The notes beneath the pieces are model-generated. The model was not told the DNA's origin. It saw nothing but the letters and a program-made list of their open reading frames with translations, and searched no databases. A stretch of DNA of 38,094 nucleotides, from the NCBI GenBank assembly GCA_017553815.1, contig JAFZJT010000041.1, positions 1 to 38,094 of the forward strand, written 5' to 3'. This document shows positions 23,483 to 31,387 of the stretch, piece by piece. The position numbers and the translations under genes were made by a program. Every line of letters begins with the position of its first letter. Within the stretch, counting starts at the first letter, position 1. This DNA comes from Clostridia bacterium (GTDB taxonomy: Bacteria > Bacillota_A > Clostridia > Christensenellales > CAG-138).

Positions 23483-23562
23483 TGTTCCGTTCCTAAAGCA
23501 TCGTTAGCCGCGCCGACCGGCTTTTTATTTGCTTTTTCCGCTTTCATCCGTTCCTGCGATCC

Positions 23563-24414
23563 TCAGATCGTTCCCGTTACGGTAAGAGCAACGGAGCCGG
23601 GCTCACAGCTCCATGCGCCGCTGACTGCGTCCTGAGTAAACGTCGCCGCAGGCACGATGATCGAGCCTGGTACGGTGGCGAACACGCCGCTGACCTCATT
23701 ATAGGTATAGTCCACGCTCTTCTCCATCTGCGCGCCGTTAAAGGAAACGGCGATATTGGAGAGTATGGGCGTAAAGGTGTCGGTCACGGAAACACTATCC
23801 GCAGCGCCCGCCTCCGCAGCGCCGCTGTTCGTGATAACGAAGGTATAGGTAACTTCGCCGTTTTCGGAAACGGTGGTGGGACTGACGGACTTTGCGATAT
23901 CGAGAAGCGACTCGGCTGCCGCTGTAACGGTCTCGCTCGCGGTCAACTCGGTAACGCCCGTGCCCGTGATCGAAGCGGTGTTGGTGATGCTGCCTCCCGC
24001 CTCGGGCGGAGCATAGGAATTTACCGCTGCCGCGTAAATGAGCGTGCTTGTGCCGCCCGCGGGCACGGAAATGCCCGTCACGGTCAGCGGATCGCTTGCG
24101 GTAACGGTGGGAGCGGGCTGAAGAACGCCGTCGATGAAGTACTTGATCGAGCCGTCCACATAGGTGAGCGGAACGAGCGTTTCCGCGCCGAACTCATAAG
24201 CGCCAAGATCGTCCGTCAGGGTGAGCGCCGTAACGTCCGAAGCGCTCGAGTTCACAAGCGAAACGACGTAAACAAGCTCGCTGCCGGTGGAATATGTATC
24301 CGTCACGGCGGTTTTCGACGCGGAGAGAGCCGAAACCAGCTCGCCCGTGGCGATATTGGAGCTGACGCTTATTCCCTTGTAGGAAAGCGTCGCCTGATTA
24401 TAAAAGGTTGCCAT
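23563..24414 (-). CDS. Leaderless DUF11-type repeat surface-like protein
   Basis: This 283-residue protein begins M-A-T-F-Y-N-Q-A-T-L-S-Y-K-G and consists of two beta-sandwich-like DUF11 modules (about 30-155 and 168-280). Their signatures are Y-V-V-S-L-V-N ... L-T-D-D-L and Y-T-F-V-I-T-N ... V-T-D-T-F, with almost no Cys and many Thr/Ser/Val. Proteins of this layout occur in Clostridia as I recall them, with the same start. Unusually there is no signal peptide, so export is either absent or by another route. GGGAGGTC lies just before the ATG, a strong ribosome binding site. No clear promoter was identified; it is divergent from the gene at 24580. Confidence 0.8.
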   Translation of the reverse strand: MATFYNQATLSYKGISVSSNIATGELVSALSASKTAVTDTYSTGSELVYVVSLVNSSASDVTALTLTDDLGAYEFGAETLVPLTYVDGSIKYFIDGVLQPAPTVTASDPLTVTGISVPAGGTSTLIYAAAVNSYAPPEAGGSITNTASITGTGVTELTASETVTAAAESLLDIAKSVSPTTVSENGEVTYTFVITNSGAAEAGAADSVSVTDTFTPILSNIAVSFNGAQMEKSVDYTYNEVSGVFATVPGSIIVPAATFTQDAVSGAWSCEPGSVALTVTGTI

Positions 24415-24505
24415 ATTGACCTCCCGAATTTGAATTTGAAAGCGGAAGTCCCCTTATGGAGGGGCTGTCCACTCCCCTATTCATAGTATGCGGAGGGTGC
24501 AGTAC

Positions 24506-24534
24506 TTGACAAAACTATGGTATGGTGCTATAAT
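24506..24534 (+). promoter_or_regulatory. Perfect consensus promoter for the gene at 24580
   Basis: TTGACA at 24506-24511 and TATAAT at 24529-24534, spaced by 17 bases. Confidence 0.85.
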
Positions 24535-24540
24535 AGCAAT

Positions 24541-24558
24541 AAAGTACGGTGCTACTTT
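24541..24558. promoter_or_regulatory. Operator-like palindrome at the transcription start
   Basis: AAAGTACGGTGCTACTTT has perfectly complementary 6-base arms (AAAGTA/TACTTT). The core GGTGCTA also occurs at 24524-24530, overlapping the -10 box, as a direct repeat 24 bases upstream. The location just after the predicted start site suits repression, perhaps by the product of the gene it controls. Confidence 0.5.
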
Positions 24559-24579
24559 AAAACTATATCGGAGGTTTCT

Positions 24580-24981
24580 ATGAAAAGGCTGTACAGCAAT
24601 TATCCGGAATACGAATTTGAAGCGATTGCGGCGGAAGCTGAGAAAAAAGGACTATCGCTTTCGGCATTTCAGCGCTACTGCGTTATGGTATATATGGCTG
24701 AAAATACTACGCGAAGCGTTGAGCTTTGGGAAATGGAAGAGTTTGGTCTTGCCACAACCAAGATTTTTTCCATGAAACCTGAGGCTACTTTCACGGTTGC
24801 CGACCTGTTTCCCAATAAATGGGACGGATTCTCCAAAAGCAAAAAAATGTCGATGGCAAAAAGGCTTGTGTTGTTTGCCAAGCAAAACCCACATGTATGC
24901 TCGGTTTATCAATCCGCTCCCGGTCAAACTACGGTTTACATCAGGAGCGATGCAAACGGTCTATACCGCTTCGGATTCTGA
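24580..24981 (+). CDS. Small putative DNA-binding regulator (DUF1413-like)
   Basis: This 133-residue protein has an N-terminal helical part (M-K-R-L-Y-S-N-Y-P-E-Y-E-F-E-A-I, L-S-A-F-Q-R-Y-C-V) that recalls ribbon-helix-helix or short plasmid-type regulators. A C-terminal part (P-E-A-T-F-T-V-A-D-L-F-P, M-A-K-R-L-V-L-F-A-K, Q-T-T-V-Y-I-R) resembles the DUF1413 type winged-helix fold. ATG 24580 is preceded by GGAGG at the right distance. The AT-rich gene, the perfect promoter and the overlapping operator-like repeats suggest autoregulation. Family assignment is moderate. Confidence 0.7.
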   Translation: MKRLYSNYPEYEFEAIAAEAEKKGLSLSAFQRYCVMVYMAENTTRSVELWEMEEFGLATTKIFSMKPEATFTVADLFPNKWDGFSKSKKMSMAKRLVLFAKQNPHVCSVYQSAPGQTTVYIRSDANGLYRFGF

Positions 24982-25023
24982 TTCGCTTGATTTTCATTTT
25001 ATCAGTATTTTTGAAAATGCTAT

Positions 25024-25060
25024 GCCGCCGCTTCGCTTACGCAAAACGGAGGCAATTATT
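25024..25060 (+). repeat. Hairpin-forming direct repeat, left copy
   Basis: CCGCCGCT, GCTT and GCAAAACGG followed by GGCAA are shared in the same order with 26265-26303. Together the copies bracket the secreted/membrane protein pair at 25099-26069. Confidence 0.55.
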
Positions 25061-25098
25061 GTGTATTGATTTTCGTTGTTTCATGCTGAGTAAAGCCT

Positions 25099-25365
25099 TT
25101 AACTCAGCACGAGAACGGCAATGAGCGCCGCAAATACCAGCACATAGGCCGCGACAGCAACGATCACACTTGATTTCCGTGTCAGCTTCCGGAGCTTCTC
25201 CGGATGCGTCATTCTATGATACTGCGTGGAGCAAATTATGCTCAGCATCAGAGGAATTCCAATGTATGGATAAGCAAGCTTCTTACCCGGCAGAATACTA
25301 TAGATCATGGCTGCTATCGAAACTATTATAAAAACGATGGAAAGAACGCGTAGTACTTTTACCAT
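25099..25365 (-). CDS. Small three-helix membrane protein coupled to the secreted protein gene
   Basis: This 88-residue protein has hydrophobic segments at about residues 3-25, 32-48 and 68-88, separated by short basic loops. AAGGA lies 7 bases before ATG 25365; the in-frame TTG at 25383 overlaps the upstream stop. The gene follows the secreted protein gene within 14 bases on the same strand and is likely translated from the same transcript. A small membrane protein behind a secreted effector is the usual layout of an immunity or export partner, but no family is recognised, so that is inference. Confidence 0.7.
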   Translation of the reverse strand: MVKVLRVLSIVFIIVSIAAMIYSILPGKKLAYPYIGIPLMLSIICSTQYHRMTHPEKLRKLTRKSSVIVAVAAYVLVFAALIAVLVLS

Positions 25366-25379
25366 AATACAGTCCTTGA

Positions 25380-26069
25380 TCAATGAGCATCAATCTTAAA
25401 AATAGCTATCCATGTAAGGTTCACACAAACACCTCTGCCATGATTGTTTGCATCTATCCTAGTGGCTAACAAATCAATATAAGAAGCACAAATTGTTAGG
25501 TGAATAGCAAGACTGGCGGCACCTGGAAACACAGCAGTTAAAAAGCTTACTGCGCTTAGAGCAGCACCCCCTCCAACTATTGTCCTAAACGTATGTAATT
25601 GCCCAACAAGTTGTTGGGCTCCACAATCACAATAGTCACGGGATAGTCCCCACCAATGTGTTCTCGCCCCCGATGAGAATCCGCCTCCGCAACTATACCA
25701 ATGACCGCAGGCGCTCTCGCCTTCATCGGAAATAATGCTGAGGTCGCTGTTAATAACTACTTCGCCGGCTTCAGCCAACTGATTGATGCTATCGAGCCAT
25801 GCCTGTTGTCCGTCCAGCAGCTGCTGATCTATTCTGCGTTCGCGAGCACGCTGCATATCAAAAACGAATCGACCATTGTCAACGGTAATAAACTCTTCCA
25901 AGGCCATTATCTGATCTATAACATCGCTTGCATCCTCATAGGATATCGGGTAATTCGGATTTACTATAAAGTCACCCTGACCACCCTCCGCCATTGCGGG
26001 CATGATCGTTAAGCTCAAAATCGTCACGGTTAATAAGACGGAAATGATTTTTTTGATTGTACTCTTCAT
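25380..26069 (-). CDS. AT-rich secreted protein with a C-terminal WWG/NNHGRG hydrophobic domain
   Basis: This 229-residue protein has a signal peptide (K-K-I-I, hydrophobic core, cleavage after A-M-A, about residue 26) and an acidic helical region (about 35-110). A Cys/Trp/Gly-rich segment (C-G-H-W-Y-S-C-G-G-G ... T-H-W-W-G-L-S-R-D-Y-C-D-C-G) comes next, then a long hydrophobic Ala/Gly-rich stretch (about 165-205), ending with A-N-N-H-G-R-G-V-C-V-N. This C-terminal arrangement resembles small secreted Firmicute proteins with W-W-G and N-N-H-G-R-G motifs that I have seen as hypothetical; no function is proven. ATG 26069 follows AAGGAG by 11 bases. Expression may be phase-variable (see the promoter at 26171). 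Confidence 0.8.
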   Translation of the reverse strand: MKSTIKKIISVLLTVTILSLTIMPAMAEGGQGDFIVNPNYPISYEDASDVIDQIMALEEFITVDNGRFVFDMQRARERRIDQQLLDGQQAWLDSINQLAEAGEVVINSDLSIISDEGESACGHWYSCGGGFSSGARTHWWGLSRDYCDCGAQQLVGQLHTFRTIVGGGAALSAVSFLTAVFPGAASLAIHLTICASYIDLLATRIDANNHGRGVCVNLTWIAIFKIDAH

Positions 26070-26170
26070 AAAGTTCAATACTCCTTTATTCTTCGCTTCA
26101 TTGCACTGCCTTTTTGCTGAAGCAATAAAGCATAATAGTTTGAACCGTCGTGCGCACTTAGTTCGTTTAT

Positions 26171-26200
26171 ATTGTATTACCCCCCCCCGCCTTTTGTCAA
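26171..26200 (-). promoter_or_regulatory. Promoter with a nine-G tract in its spacer
   Basis: On the minus strand TTGACA (26200-26195) and TACAAT (26176-26171) are separated by 18 bases, nine of which are an uninterrupted G run (C run at 26180-26188 on the plus strand). Loss of one G would give the optimal 17-base spacing, and gain of bases would weaken the promoter. Confidence 0.8.
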
Positions 26201-26264
26201 GTATATTATCTTATATTTTTGCCCCGGCGATTCAGAATGCTCAATCGATTGACCGTAAACCATT

Positions 26265-26303
26265 ACCGCCGCTCTGCTTCTGCAAAACGGCGGCAAAACT
26301 TAT
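26265..26303 (+). repeat. Hairpin-forming direct repeat, right copy
   Basis: ACCGCCG and CGGCGGC arms enclose GCTTCTGCAAAA, with a close match to 25024-25060 in the same orientation. It may also serve as the transcription terminator of the gcv operon, which ends at 26319. Confidence 0.55.
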
Positions 26304-26318
26304 TCTATTCGATTTCCC

Positions 26319-27767
26319 TTATTCGCTCTTGACGTAGCGAACTATCGGCTTTCTTGCCGCAGTCGTTTCGTCCGGACGACCGATGGGTGTGTTCTTCGGG
26401 CAGGCGTGGACGGATTCGGGATCGGTCAGCGCCTCGCGCGCGATATCCTTCATCGCCTCGATGAACTCATCGAGCGTTTCGCGGCTCTCGGACTCGGTGG
26501 GCTCGATCATCATCGCTTCATGGACGATCAGCGGGAAGTAGATTGTCGGGGGATGGTAGCCGCGGTCGATCAGCGCCTTGGCGACGTCCGTGGTGTGAAC
26601 GCCCTTCTCCATCATCTCCTCGGTGGGGGTAACGATGCACTCATGCATGCAGATCCTGTCGTGCGGAATGTCGTACACGCCGCGCAGCGCGTTCTTGATA
26701 TAGTTCGCATTCAGCACCGCGTTCATGCTCGCCTCCTTGAGGCCCGCGCCGCCGAGGGAGCGGATATAGGCGAATGCGCGCACGATAAGCCCGAAGTTGC
26801 CGTAGAAATTCTTGACTCTGCCGATGGAATCGGGGCGGTCGTAATCGAGCTCTATCATGCCCTCGCACTCGGTGAGCACCGGCACTGGCATGAACGGCTC
26901 GAGGTGCTTCTTGAAGCCGACCGGGCCGCTGCCGGGGCCGCCGCCGCCGTGGGGGGTGGAGAAGGTCTTATGCAGGTTGATATGCATAACGTCGAAGCCC
27001 ATGTCGCCCGGACGAACGATGCCCATGATGGCGTTGAGGTTCGCTCCGTCGTAATAAAGAAGTCCGCCCGCCTCGTGAACGATCGCGGCGATTTCTTTAA
27101 TATTGCGCTCGAAAAGTCCGAGCGTGGAGGGGTTTGTGAGCATCAAACCCGCGGTATCGGGACCGACCGCTTCCTTGAGCGCATCGAGATCCACGCCGCC
27201 GTCGGGAGCGGATTTTATTTCCTTGACCTTGAAGCCCGCCATGACCGCGCTCGCTGGGTTGGTGCCGTGCGCCGCGTCGGGAACGATGATGGTCGTTCTT
27301 TCAAGATCGCCGCGCTTCTCGTGGTAGGCACGGATCAGCATAAGGCCGGTCAGCTCGCCGTGCGCGCCGGCTGCGGGCTGGAGAGTGAAAGCATCCATGC
27401 CGCAGATCTCGCAAAGATAGCCCTCAAGATCGTACATAAGGCGCAGGGAGCCCTGAGCCATGTCCTCATCGAGAAGGGGATGCATATTCTCGCTCATGCA
27501 GGCAACCTCTTCATTTATCTTGGGGTTGTACTTCATCGTGCAGGAGCCGAGGGGGTAGAAACCGTTGTCCACGCCGAAATTGCGGCGGGAGAGGTTGGTG
27601 TAGTGGCGAACGAGGTCGACCTCGCCGAGCTCGGGCAGATCGAGCTTTGCTTCGCTCTTCATGTTTGCGGGAACGGCGTCCACAGCGGGCACGTCGAGCG
27701 CGGGCAGGTCGTAGCTTCGCCTTCCCTCGCGGGAGCGTTCAAAAATCAGCTTATAGGACTCTCTCAT
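26319..27767 (-). CDS. gcvPB: Glycine dehydrogenase (decarboxylating) subunit 2
   Basis: This is the C-terminal half of the split P-protein of the glycine cleavage system, which decarboxylates glycine with pyridoxal phosphate and transfers the aminomethyl group to lipoyl-GcvH. The 482-residue length is normal. The PLP lysine is K267 in [12 protein letters not shown], followed by the Gly-rich G-G-G-G-P-G-S-G-P loop. AGGAGAAG precedes ATG 27767, which overlaps the gcvPA stop (ATGA), so the two subunits are translationally coupled as expected for a heterodimeric enzyme. Confidence 0.95.
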   Translation of the reverse strand: MRESYKLIFERSREGRRSYDLPALDVPAVDAVPANMKSEAKLDLPELGEVDLVRHYTNLSRRNFGVDNGFYPLGSCTMKYNPKINEEVACMSENMHPLLDEDMAQGSLRLMYDLEGYLCEICGMDAFTLQPAAGAHGELTGLMLIRAYHEKRGDLERTTIIVPDAAHGTNPASAVMAGFKVKEIKSAPDGGVDLDALKEAVGPDTAGLMLTNPSTLGLFERNIKEIAAIVHEAGGLLYYDGANLNAIMGIVRPGDMGFDVMHINLHKTFSTPHGGGGPGSGPVGFKKHLEPFMPVPVLTECEGMIELDYDRPDSIGRVKNFYGNFGLIVRAFAYIRSLGGAGLKEASMNAVLNANYIKNALRGVYDIPHDRICMHECIVTPTEEMMEKGVHTTDVAKALIDRGYHPPTIYFPLIVHEAMMIEPTESESRETLDEFIEAMKDIAREALTDPESVHACPKNTPIGRPDETTAARKPIVRYVKSE

Positions 27768-29101
27768 GCTTCTTCTCCTCCCTCAACGATATTTTTGAGC
27801 ATATCTACCATGAAGTCGATATCCTCCTTCGCGTTCATCTCGGTGGCGCACCAGAGCATGCCGCCATCCTCGAGGATGAGACCGCCGACGATGCCCATTT
27901 CCTTGAGCGCCTCGTTTATCTCCTCGGCGGGAGTCTCGGTGTCGATAACGAATTCATTGAAGAACGGGGTCGCATAGCGAAGCTTGATACCCTTTAGCTT
28001 GCAGAGCTCGCTCGCGAGGTAATGCGCCTTGGCGATATTCTGCTCGGCCACCTCGCGCATGCCCTCGGGACCCATCGTGCAGGCGTAGATGGTGCTCATT
28101 ATGGCGCAGAGCATCTGGTTGGAGCAGATATTGCTCGAAGCCTTGTCGCGCCTGATATGCTGTTCGCGCGCCTGAAGTGTCAGAACGAACGCACGGTTGC
28201 CGTCCGCATCGGTGGTCTCGCCCGCGATACGGCCGGGGAGATTCCTTATCAGCTTGCCGCCGGTTGCCATGAAGCCGACGTAGGGGCCGCCGAAATTGAG
28301 GGGCAGACCCATCGGCTGCGCATCGCCTATCGCGATATCCGCGCCGTAATCGCCGGGGCGCTTTACCGCGCCGAGGCTGATGGGGTTGACGTAGCTTACG
28401 AGCAACGCCTTTGCTTCATGCACGGTTTCGGCGATAGCATCCATATTCTCGATGCAGCCGAAGTAGTTGGGCTGCGCGGCGATAAAGCCCGCAGATTCGG
28501 GAAGATTCGCCTTGAGCGCATCCATATCGGTGATGCCGTTCTTGTCGAGCGGCACTTCCACCAGCTCGATGCCGTAGCAATGCGCGTATGTTTTGATGGT
28601 GCAGATAACGTCCGGATTAAGACCTGCGGAGTAGAGCACCTTGTTCTTGCGCTTTGAGTCGCGCATCATCAGAATAGCTTCGGCCGCCGCAGTTGCGCCG
28701 TCGTAAACGGAAGCGTTGGATGCCTCCATGCCGGTAAGGTTGCAGATAACAGTCTGCCACTCGAAGATGCTTTGAAGCATACCCTGACTCATCTCAGCCT
28801 GATATGGGGTATACGCGGTGTAGAACTCGCTCCTTGCGGCAAGCTGGGGAACCACGGAGGGGATGTAGTGGCGATAAGCGCCCGCGCCGCGGAAGAGCAG
28901 ACCGCCTTCGTCATTCTGCAAAATGTAGCCGATCATCAGATCGCGAAGCTCGATCTCGCTCATGGGAGCGGGAAGGTCGAGCTCACGATTCAGGCGCAGA
29001 TCCGCCGGAATATCGGAAAAGAGCTCGTCCATGCTCTTGAGACCTATCGCCTCGAGCATTTCACGGCGCTCTTTCATAGTGTTTGGAACATAGCTTTTCA
29101 T
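27764..29101 (-). CDS. gcvPA: Glycine dehydrogenase (decarboxylating) subunit 1
   Basis: This 445-residue protein is the N-terminal half of the split P-protein. The family start ([13 protein letters not shown]), S-E-I-E-L ... [15 protein letters not shown] and [13 protein letters not shown] are diagnostic. It forms the PLP enzyme together with GcvPB. ATG 29101 is preceded by AAAGGA; upstream in-frame codons lie in structured spacer DNA. The gene is separated from gcvH by 288 bases containing a terminator, unusual within this operon. Confidence 0.95.
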   Translation of the reverse strand: MKSYVPNTMKERREMLEAIGLKSMDELFSDIPADLRLNRELDLPAPMSEIELRDLMIGYILQNDEGGLLFRGAGAYRHYIPSVVPQLAARSEFYTAYTPYQAEMSQGMLQSIFEWQTVICNLTGMEASNASVYDGATAAAEAILMMRDSKRKNKVLYSAGLNPDVICTIKTYAHCYGIELVEVPLDKNGITDMDALKANLPESAGFIAAQPNYFGCIENMDAIAETVHEAKALLVSYVNPISLGAVKRPGDYGADIAIGDAQPMGLPLNFGGPYVGFMATGGKLIRNLPGRIAGETTDADGNRAFVLTLQAREQHIRRDKASSNICSNQMLCAIMSTIYACTMGPEGMREVAEQNIAKAHYLASELCKLKGIKLRYATPFFNEFVIDTETPAEEINEALKEMGIVGGLILEDGGMLWCATEMNAKEDIDFMVDMLKNIVEGGEEA

Positions 29102-29341
29102 TTTGTTATTTCCTTTATAAGAATTTGCTTTTCGTTTCTTCCGTGCCGAGAAGGTAAGCTGCTTTTGCGGTGGCGAATTACCCTTCGCCATTCAAGCGGC
29201 TTGTGCTTTCCCGCCGCCGAGATCGTTCTCGCGGGAGCGGCAAAACATACTTTCGTATCGAGGTTCCGCGCCTGTCGCGGCGCGGCGCGCTCTGCGCGGC
29301 TCCCGTTGGTCGCGGGTCGGCCGTTCCTGCTTTTGCTGCAA
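29102..29341 (-). other. Structured GC-rich spacer between gcvH and gcvPA
   Basis: This stretch has no supported gene. On the minus strand it contains several short hairpins, including ATAC-GAAA-GTAT with a GNRA-type loop and GGCGAA/TTCGCC, and a very GC-rich middle. A weak TATAAA-like sequence lies near the gcvPA ribosome binding site, but no clear promoter was identified. Confidence 0.4.
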
Positions 29342-29379
29342 CAAAAAACTCGCAGCCGACGCATTTGCGCCGGCTGCGC
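29342..29379 (-). terminator. Internal terminator after gcvH
   Basis: CGCAGCCG-A-CGC and GCG-C-CGGCTGCG form a long stem (29351-29379) with a four-base loop, followed on the minus strand by GTTTTTTG. It lies 10 bases after the gcvH stop and should lower or interrupt transcription into gcvPA-gcvPB. Confidence 0.8.
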
Positions 29380-29389
29380 AAAAAATTGA

Positions 29390-29767
29390 TTACTCTTCCT
29401 CGGCGAGAAGCTGCTCGTATTCCTCGGCGGTGAGAAGCGCTTCCTCGTTTACCTCGGTAACTTCGATCTTCGCGATGAACTGGCCGTATGCATCCTCATT
29501 GAGAAGCTCGGGCTGATCGTCGAGAGCCTCGTTGACCTCGATGACCCTGCCCGCAACGGGGGAATCAACGGGGGAAGCCGCCTTGACGGACTCAACGGTG
29601 GTGTAGCTTTCGCCAATCGCGATTTCGGAATCGACGTCGGGCAGCTCAACGTAAACGATGTCGCCCAGCGCTTCCTGCGCATGGTCGGTGATTCCGAGAA
29701 TGGCGATGCCGTCCTCGATCTTTACCCAGTCGTGCTCGCGGGTGTATTTGCGGTCATTCGGTATCAT
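29390..29767 (-). CDS. gcvH: Glycine cleavage system H protein
   Basis: GcvH carries a lipoyl group that shuttles the aminomethyl intermediate between the P, T and L proteins. The 125-residue length is typical; the lipoyl lysine is K62 in V-E-S-V-K-A-A-S-P, and the H-D-W-V start and G-I-T-D-H-A-Q segment are standard. GGAGG stands 8 bases before ATG 29767. It lies 40 bases after gcvT. Confidence 0.95.
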   Translation of the reverse strand: MIPNDRKYTREHDWVKIEDGIAILGITDHAQEALGDIVYVELPDVDSEIAIGESYTTVESVKAASPVDSPVAGRVIEVNEALDDQPELLNEDAYGQFIAKIEVTEVNEEALLTAEEYEQLLAEEE

Positions 29768-29807
29768 ATTAGTTTCCTCCAATTATAATTTTTCTTTATT
29801 TTAAAAT

Positions 29808-30896
29808 TTATTTTCTCTTATAGAACGGCATGGGCGAGAATTCGCACTCGATCTCCCTGCCGCGAACGGAAACCGCCCATTTGCCGGCTTCGTCGCTATC
29901 TGCATTTACAAGGCACATAACGTAGTTGCCGCCGACTGCGGGAGCGGGACCGCCGGAGGTGACCACGCCGACGACCTCACCGTTGCAAAGCACCTCCGAT
30001 TCGGGGCGGGCAACGCCCTTGCCAACGAGCTTGAGACCGATGCGCTTGCGGGTCTGGGGCGCACGGAGCGCCTCGATGCCGATGAAGTAGTCCTTCTTGA
30101 GCTTGATCGCAAAGCCGAGACCGCACTCCATTGGGTTGATATTCTCGTTCATCTCATGGCCGTAGAGGGGCATGGACGCTTCAAAGCGCAGGGTGTCGCG
30201 TGCGCCGAGGCCGCAGGGCAGCATATCCACGCACTTGCCCGCCTCCATCAGCGCCTTGTGCAGACGAACGGTGTCCTCCGCGGCGCAGTACAGCTCAACG
30301 CCGTCCTCGCCGGTGTAGCCCGTCCTCGAAACGAGGCATGGAACGCCCGCAACGATCATCTTGTCGTTGAAAGTGTAGTACTTCTCGGGGATCTCGCCCT
30401 CGAAGCCCGCAGCGTCCAAAACCTTCTGATGGTCGGGACCCTGAAGCGCGAGCTGACCCCACTTGGCGGAGTTGTTTTCAACGCGAACGTCGCCGAAAAC
30501 GTGCTCCTTCATCCAAGCAAAGTCCTTATCGGTGTTGCCCGCGTTTACGATGAACATATAGTGATCGTCCGCAAACTTGTAGATGAGCACATCGTCCACA
30601 GCGCCGCCGTTTTCATAGCACATAACGGCGTAGCGGCACCTTCCGGGGGTCATGGTGGTAACGTCGTTCGTCACCATCTTCTGAACGTAGGCGTAGGCGT
30701 CGTTTCCGTAGATGTCGACCTCACCCATGTGGGAAACGTCGAACAGACCGCAGCGCTCGCGCACAGCCTTGCACTCATCGAGAATGGAAGAGTACTGCAC
30801 CGGCAGCGCCCAGCCGCCGAAATCAACGATCTTGCCGCCGAGCTCGATATGGCGCTCGAACAGCGGGGTTTTCTTGAGGGAATCGAAGTTTTCCAT
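29808..30896 (-). CDS. gcvT: Aminomethyltransferase (T protein)
   Basis: GcvT takes the aminomethyl group from GcvH, releases ammonia and makes methylene-tetrahydrofolate. The 362-residue protein has the family start (K-K-T-P-L-F-E-R-H-I), F-G-G-W-A-L-P-V-Q-Y, D-V-S-H-M-G-E-V, the A-L-Q-G-P region and R-T-G-Y-T-G-E-D-G-V-E. GAGGAGG precedes ATG 30896. It is the first gene of the operon, with a promoter at 31030 and a long leader. gcvL and lipoate genes are not in the window. Confidence 0.95.
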   Translation of the reverse strand: MENFDSLKKTPLFERHIELGGKIVDFGGWALPVQYSSILDECKAVRERCGLFDVSHMGEVDIYGNDAYAYVQKMVTNDVTTMTPGRCRYAVMCYENGGAVDDVLIYKFADDHYMFIVNAGNTDKDFAWMKEHVFGDVRVENNSAKWGQLALQGPDHQKVLDAAGFEGEIPEKYYTFNDKMIVAGVPCLVSRTGYTGEDGVELYCAAEDTVRLHKALMEAGKCVDMLPCGLGARDTLRFEASMPLYGHEMNENINPMECGLGFAIKLKKDYFIGIEALRAPQTRKRIGLKLVGKGVARPESEVLCNGEVVGVVTSGGPAPAVGGNYVMCLVNADSDEAGKWAVSVRGREIECEFSPMPFYKRK

Positions 30897-31023
30897 ATTA
30901 AAGCCTCCTCAAAATATTAGCTTTGGTTCGGGGTCGCGCACACCCTCCCGAAAGAGCTTTTTTCACGCGAAAACGGGCTTTTTCGCCGCCCCGCTCCACG
31001 CTCCGTGACCCGCATACCCATAC
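30897..31023 (-). promoter_or_regulatory. Long structured leader of the gcv operon
   Basis: About 126 bases separate the predicted start of transcription from gcvT. On the minus strand it can form small hairpins (CACG-GAG-CGTG; GCGAAAA-AGCCCG-TTTTCGC) and a closing GGGTC/GACCC pairing. It does not show the conserved blocks of a glycine riboswitch. A cis-regulatory RNA is possible but unproven. Confidence 0.35.
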
Positions 31024-31029
31024 GCGCCT

Positions 31030-31059
31030 ATTATATAACCAAAAGGCAAGAAATGTAAA
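31030..31059 (-). promoter_or_regulatory. Promoter of the gcv operon
   Basis: On the minus strand TTTACA (31059-31054) and TATAAT (31035-31030) are spaced by 18 bases. Confidence 0.7.
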
Positions 31060-31310
31060 GGGAAAAATGAATATATTTGCGCAGAACTTATCAAGGCCGC
31101 TGTTAATATATCCGCTTGGAGGCGCGCTGCGGCAATGCATACAAAATAATGCCATGCTCCGACACGGTTTTGCCCCAAAAAGCGCCTCCCTTTTGCCGAA
31201 TGCGCCTTGCATCGACCGCTAAATTGACGACGGAGCGTTTGCAAGTACGCGAACCTACCAAATAAAGCCGATATGCAAACAAAACGCGCAGAAAAATGTG
31301 GCTTGGGCTG

Positions 31311-31339
31311 TTGCAAAAATCGAGCTTTCATGTTATATT
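31311..31339 (+). promoter_or_regulatory. Promoter for the first tandem regulator
   Basis: TTGCAA at 31311-31316 and TATATT at 31334-31339, spaced by 17 bases. The 31060-31310 gap between this and the divergent gcv promoter shows no gene. Confidence 0.65.
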
Positions 31340-31387
31340 ATCATAGATTTGGTATTATTCATCGTTTGCAGGGAGAGAAATGATCTT

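Noticed and set aside
23356..23547. 63-codon minus-strand frame after the DUF11-like gene
   Set aside because: It has no ribosome binding site, and a terminator hairpin lies inside it.
26406..27977. Long plus-strand frame of 523 codons
   Set aside because: It lies antisense to gcvPB and the end of gcvPA and has no family features or ribosome binding site.
30897..31060. Glycine riboswitch before gcvT
   Set aside because: The conserved core blocks of that riboswitch class were not found on the minus strand.
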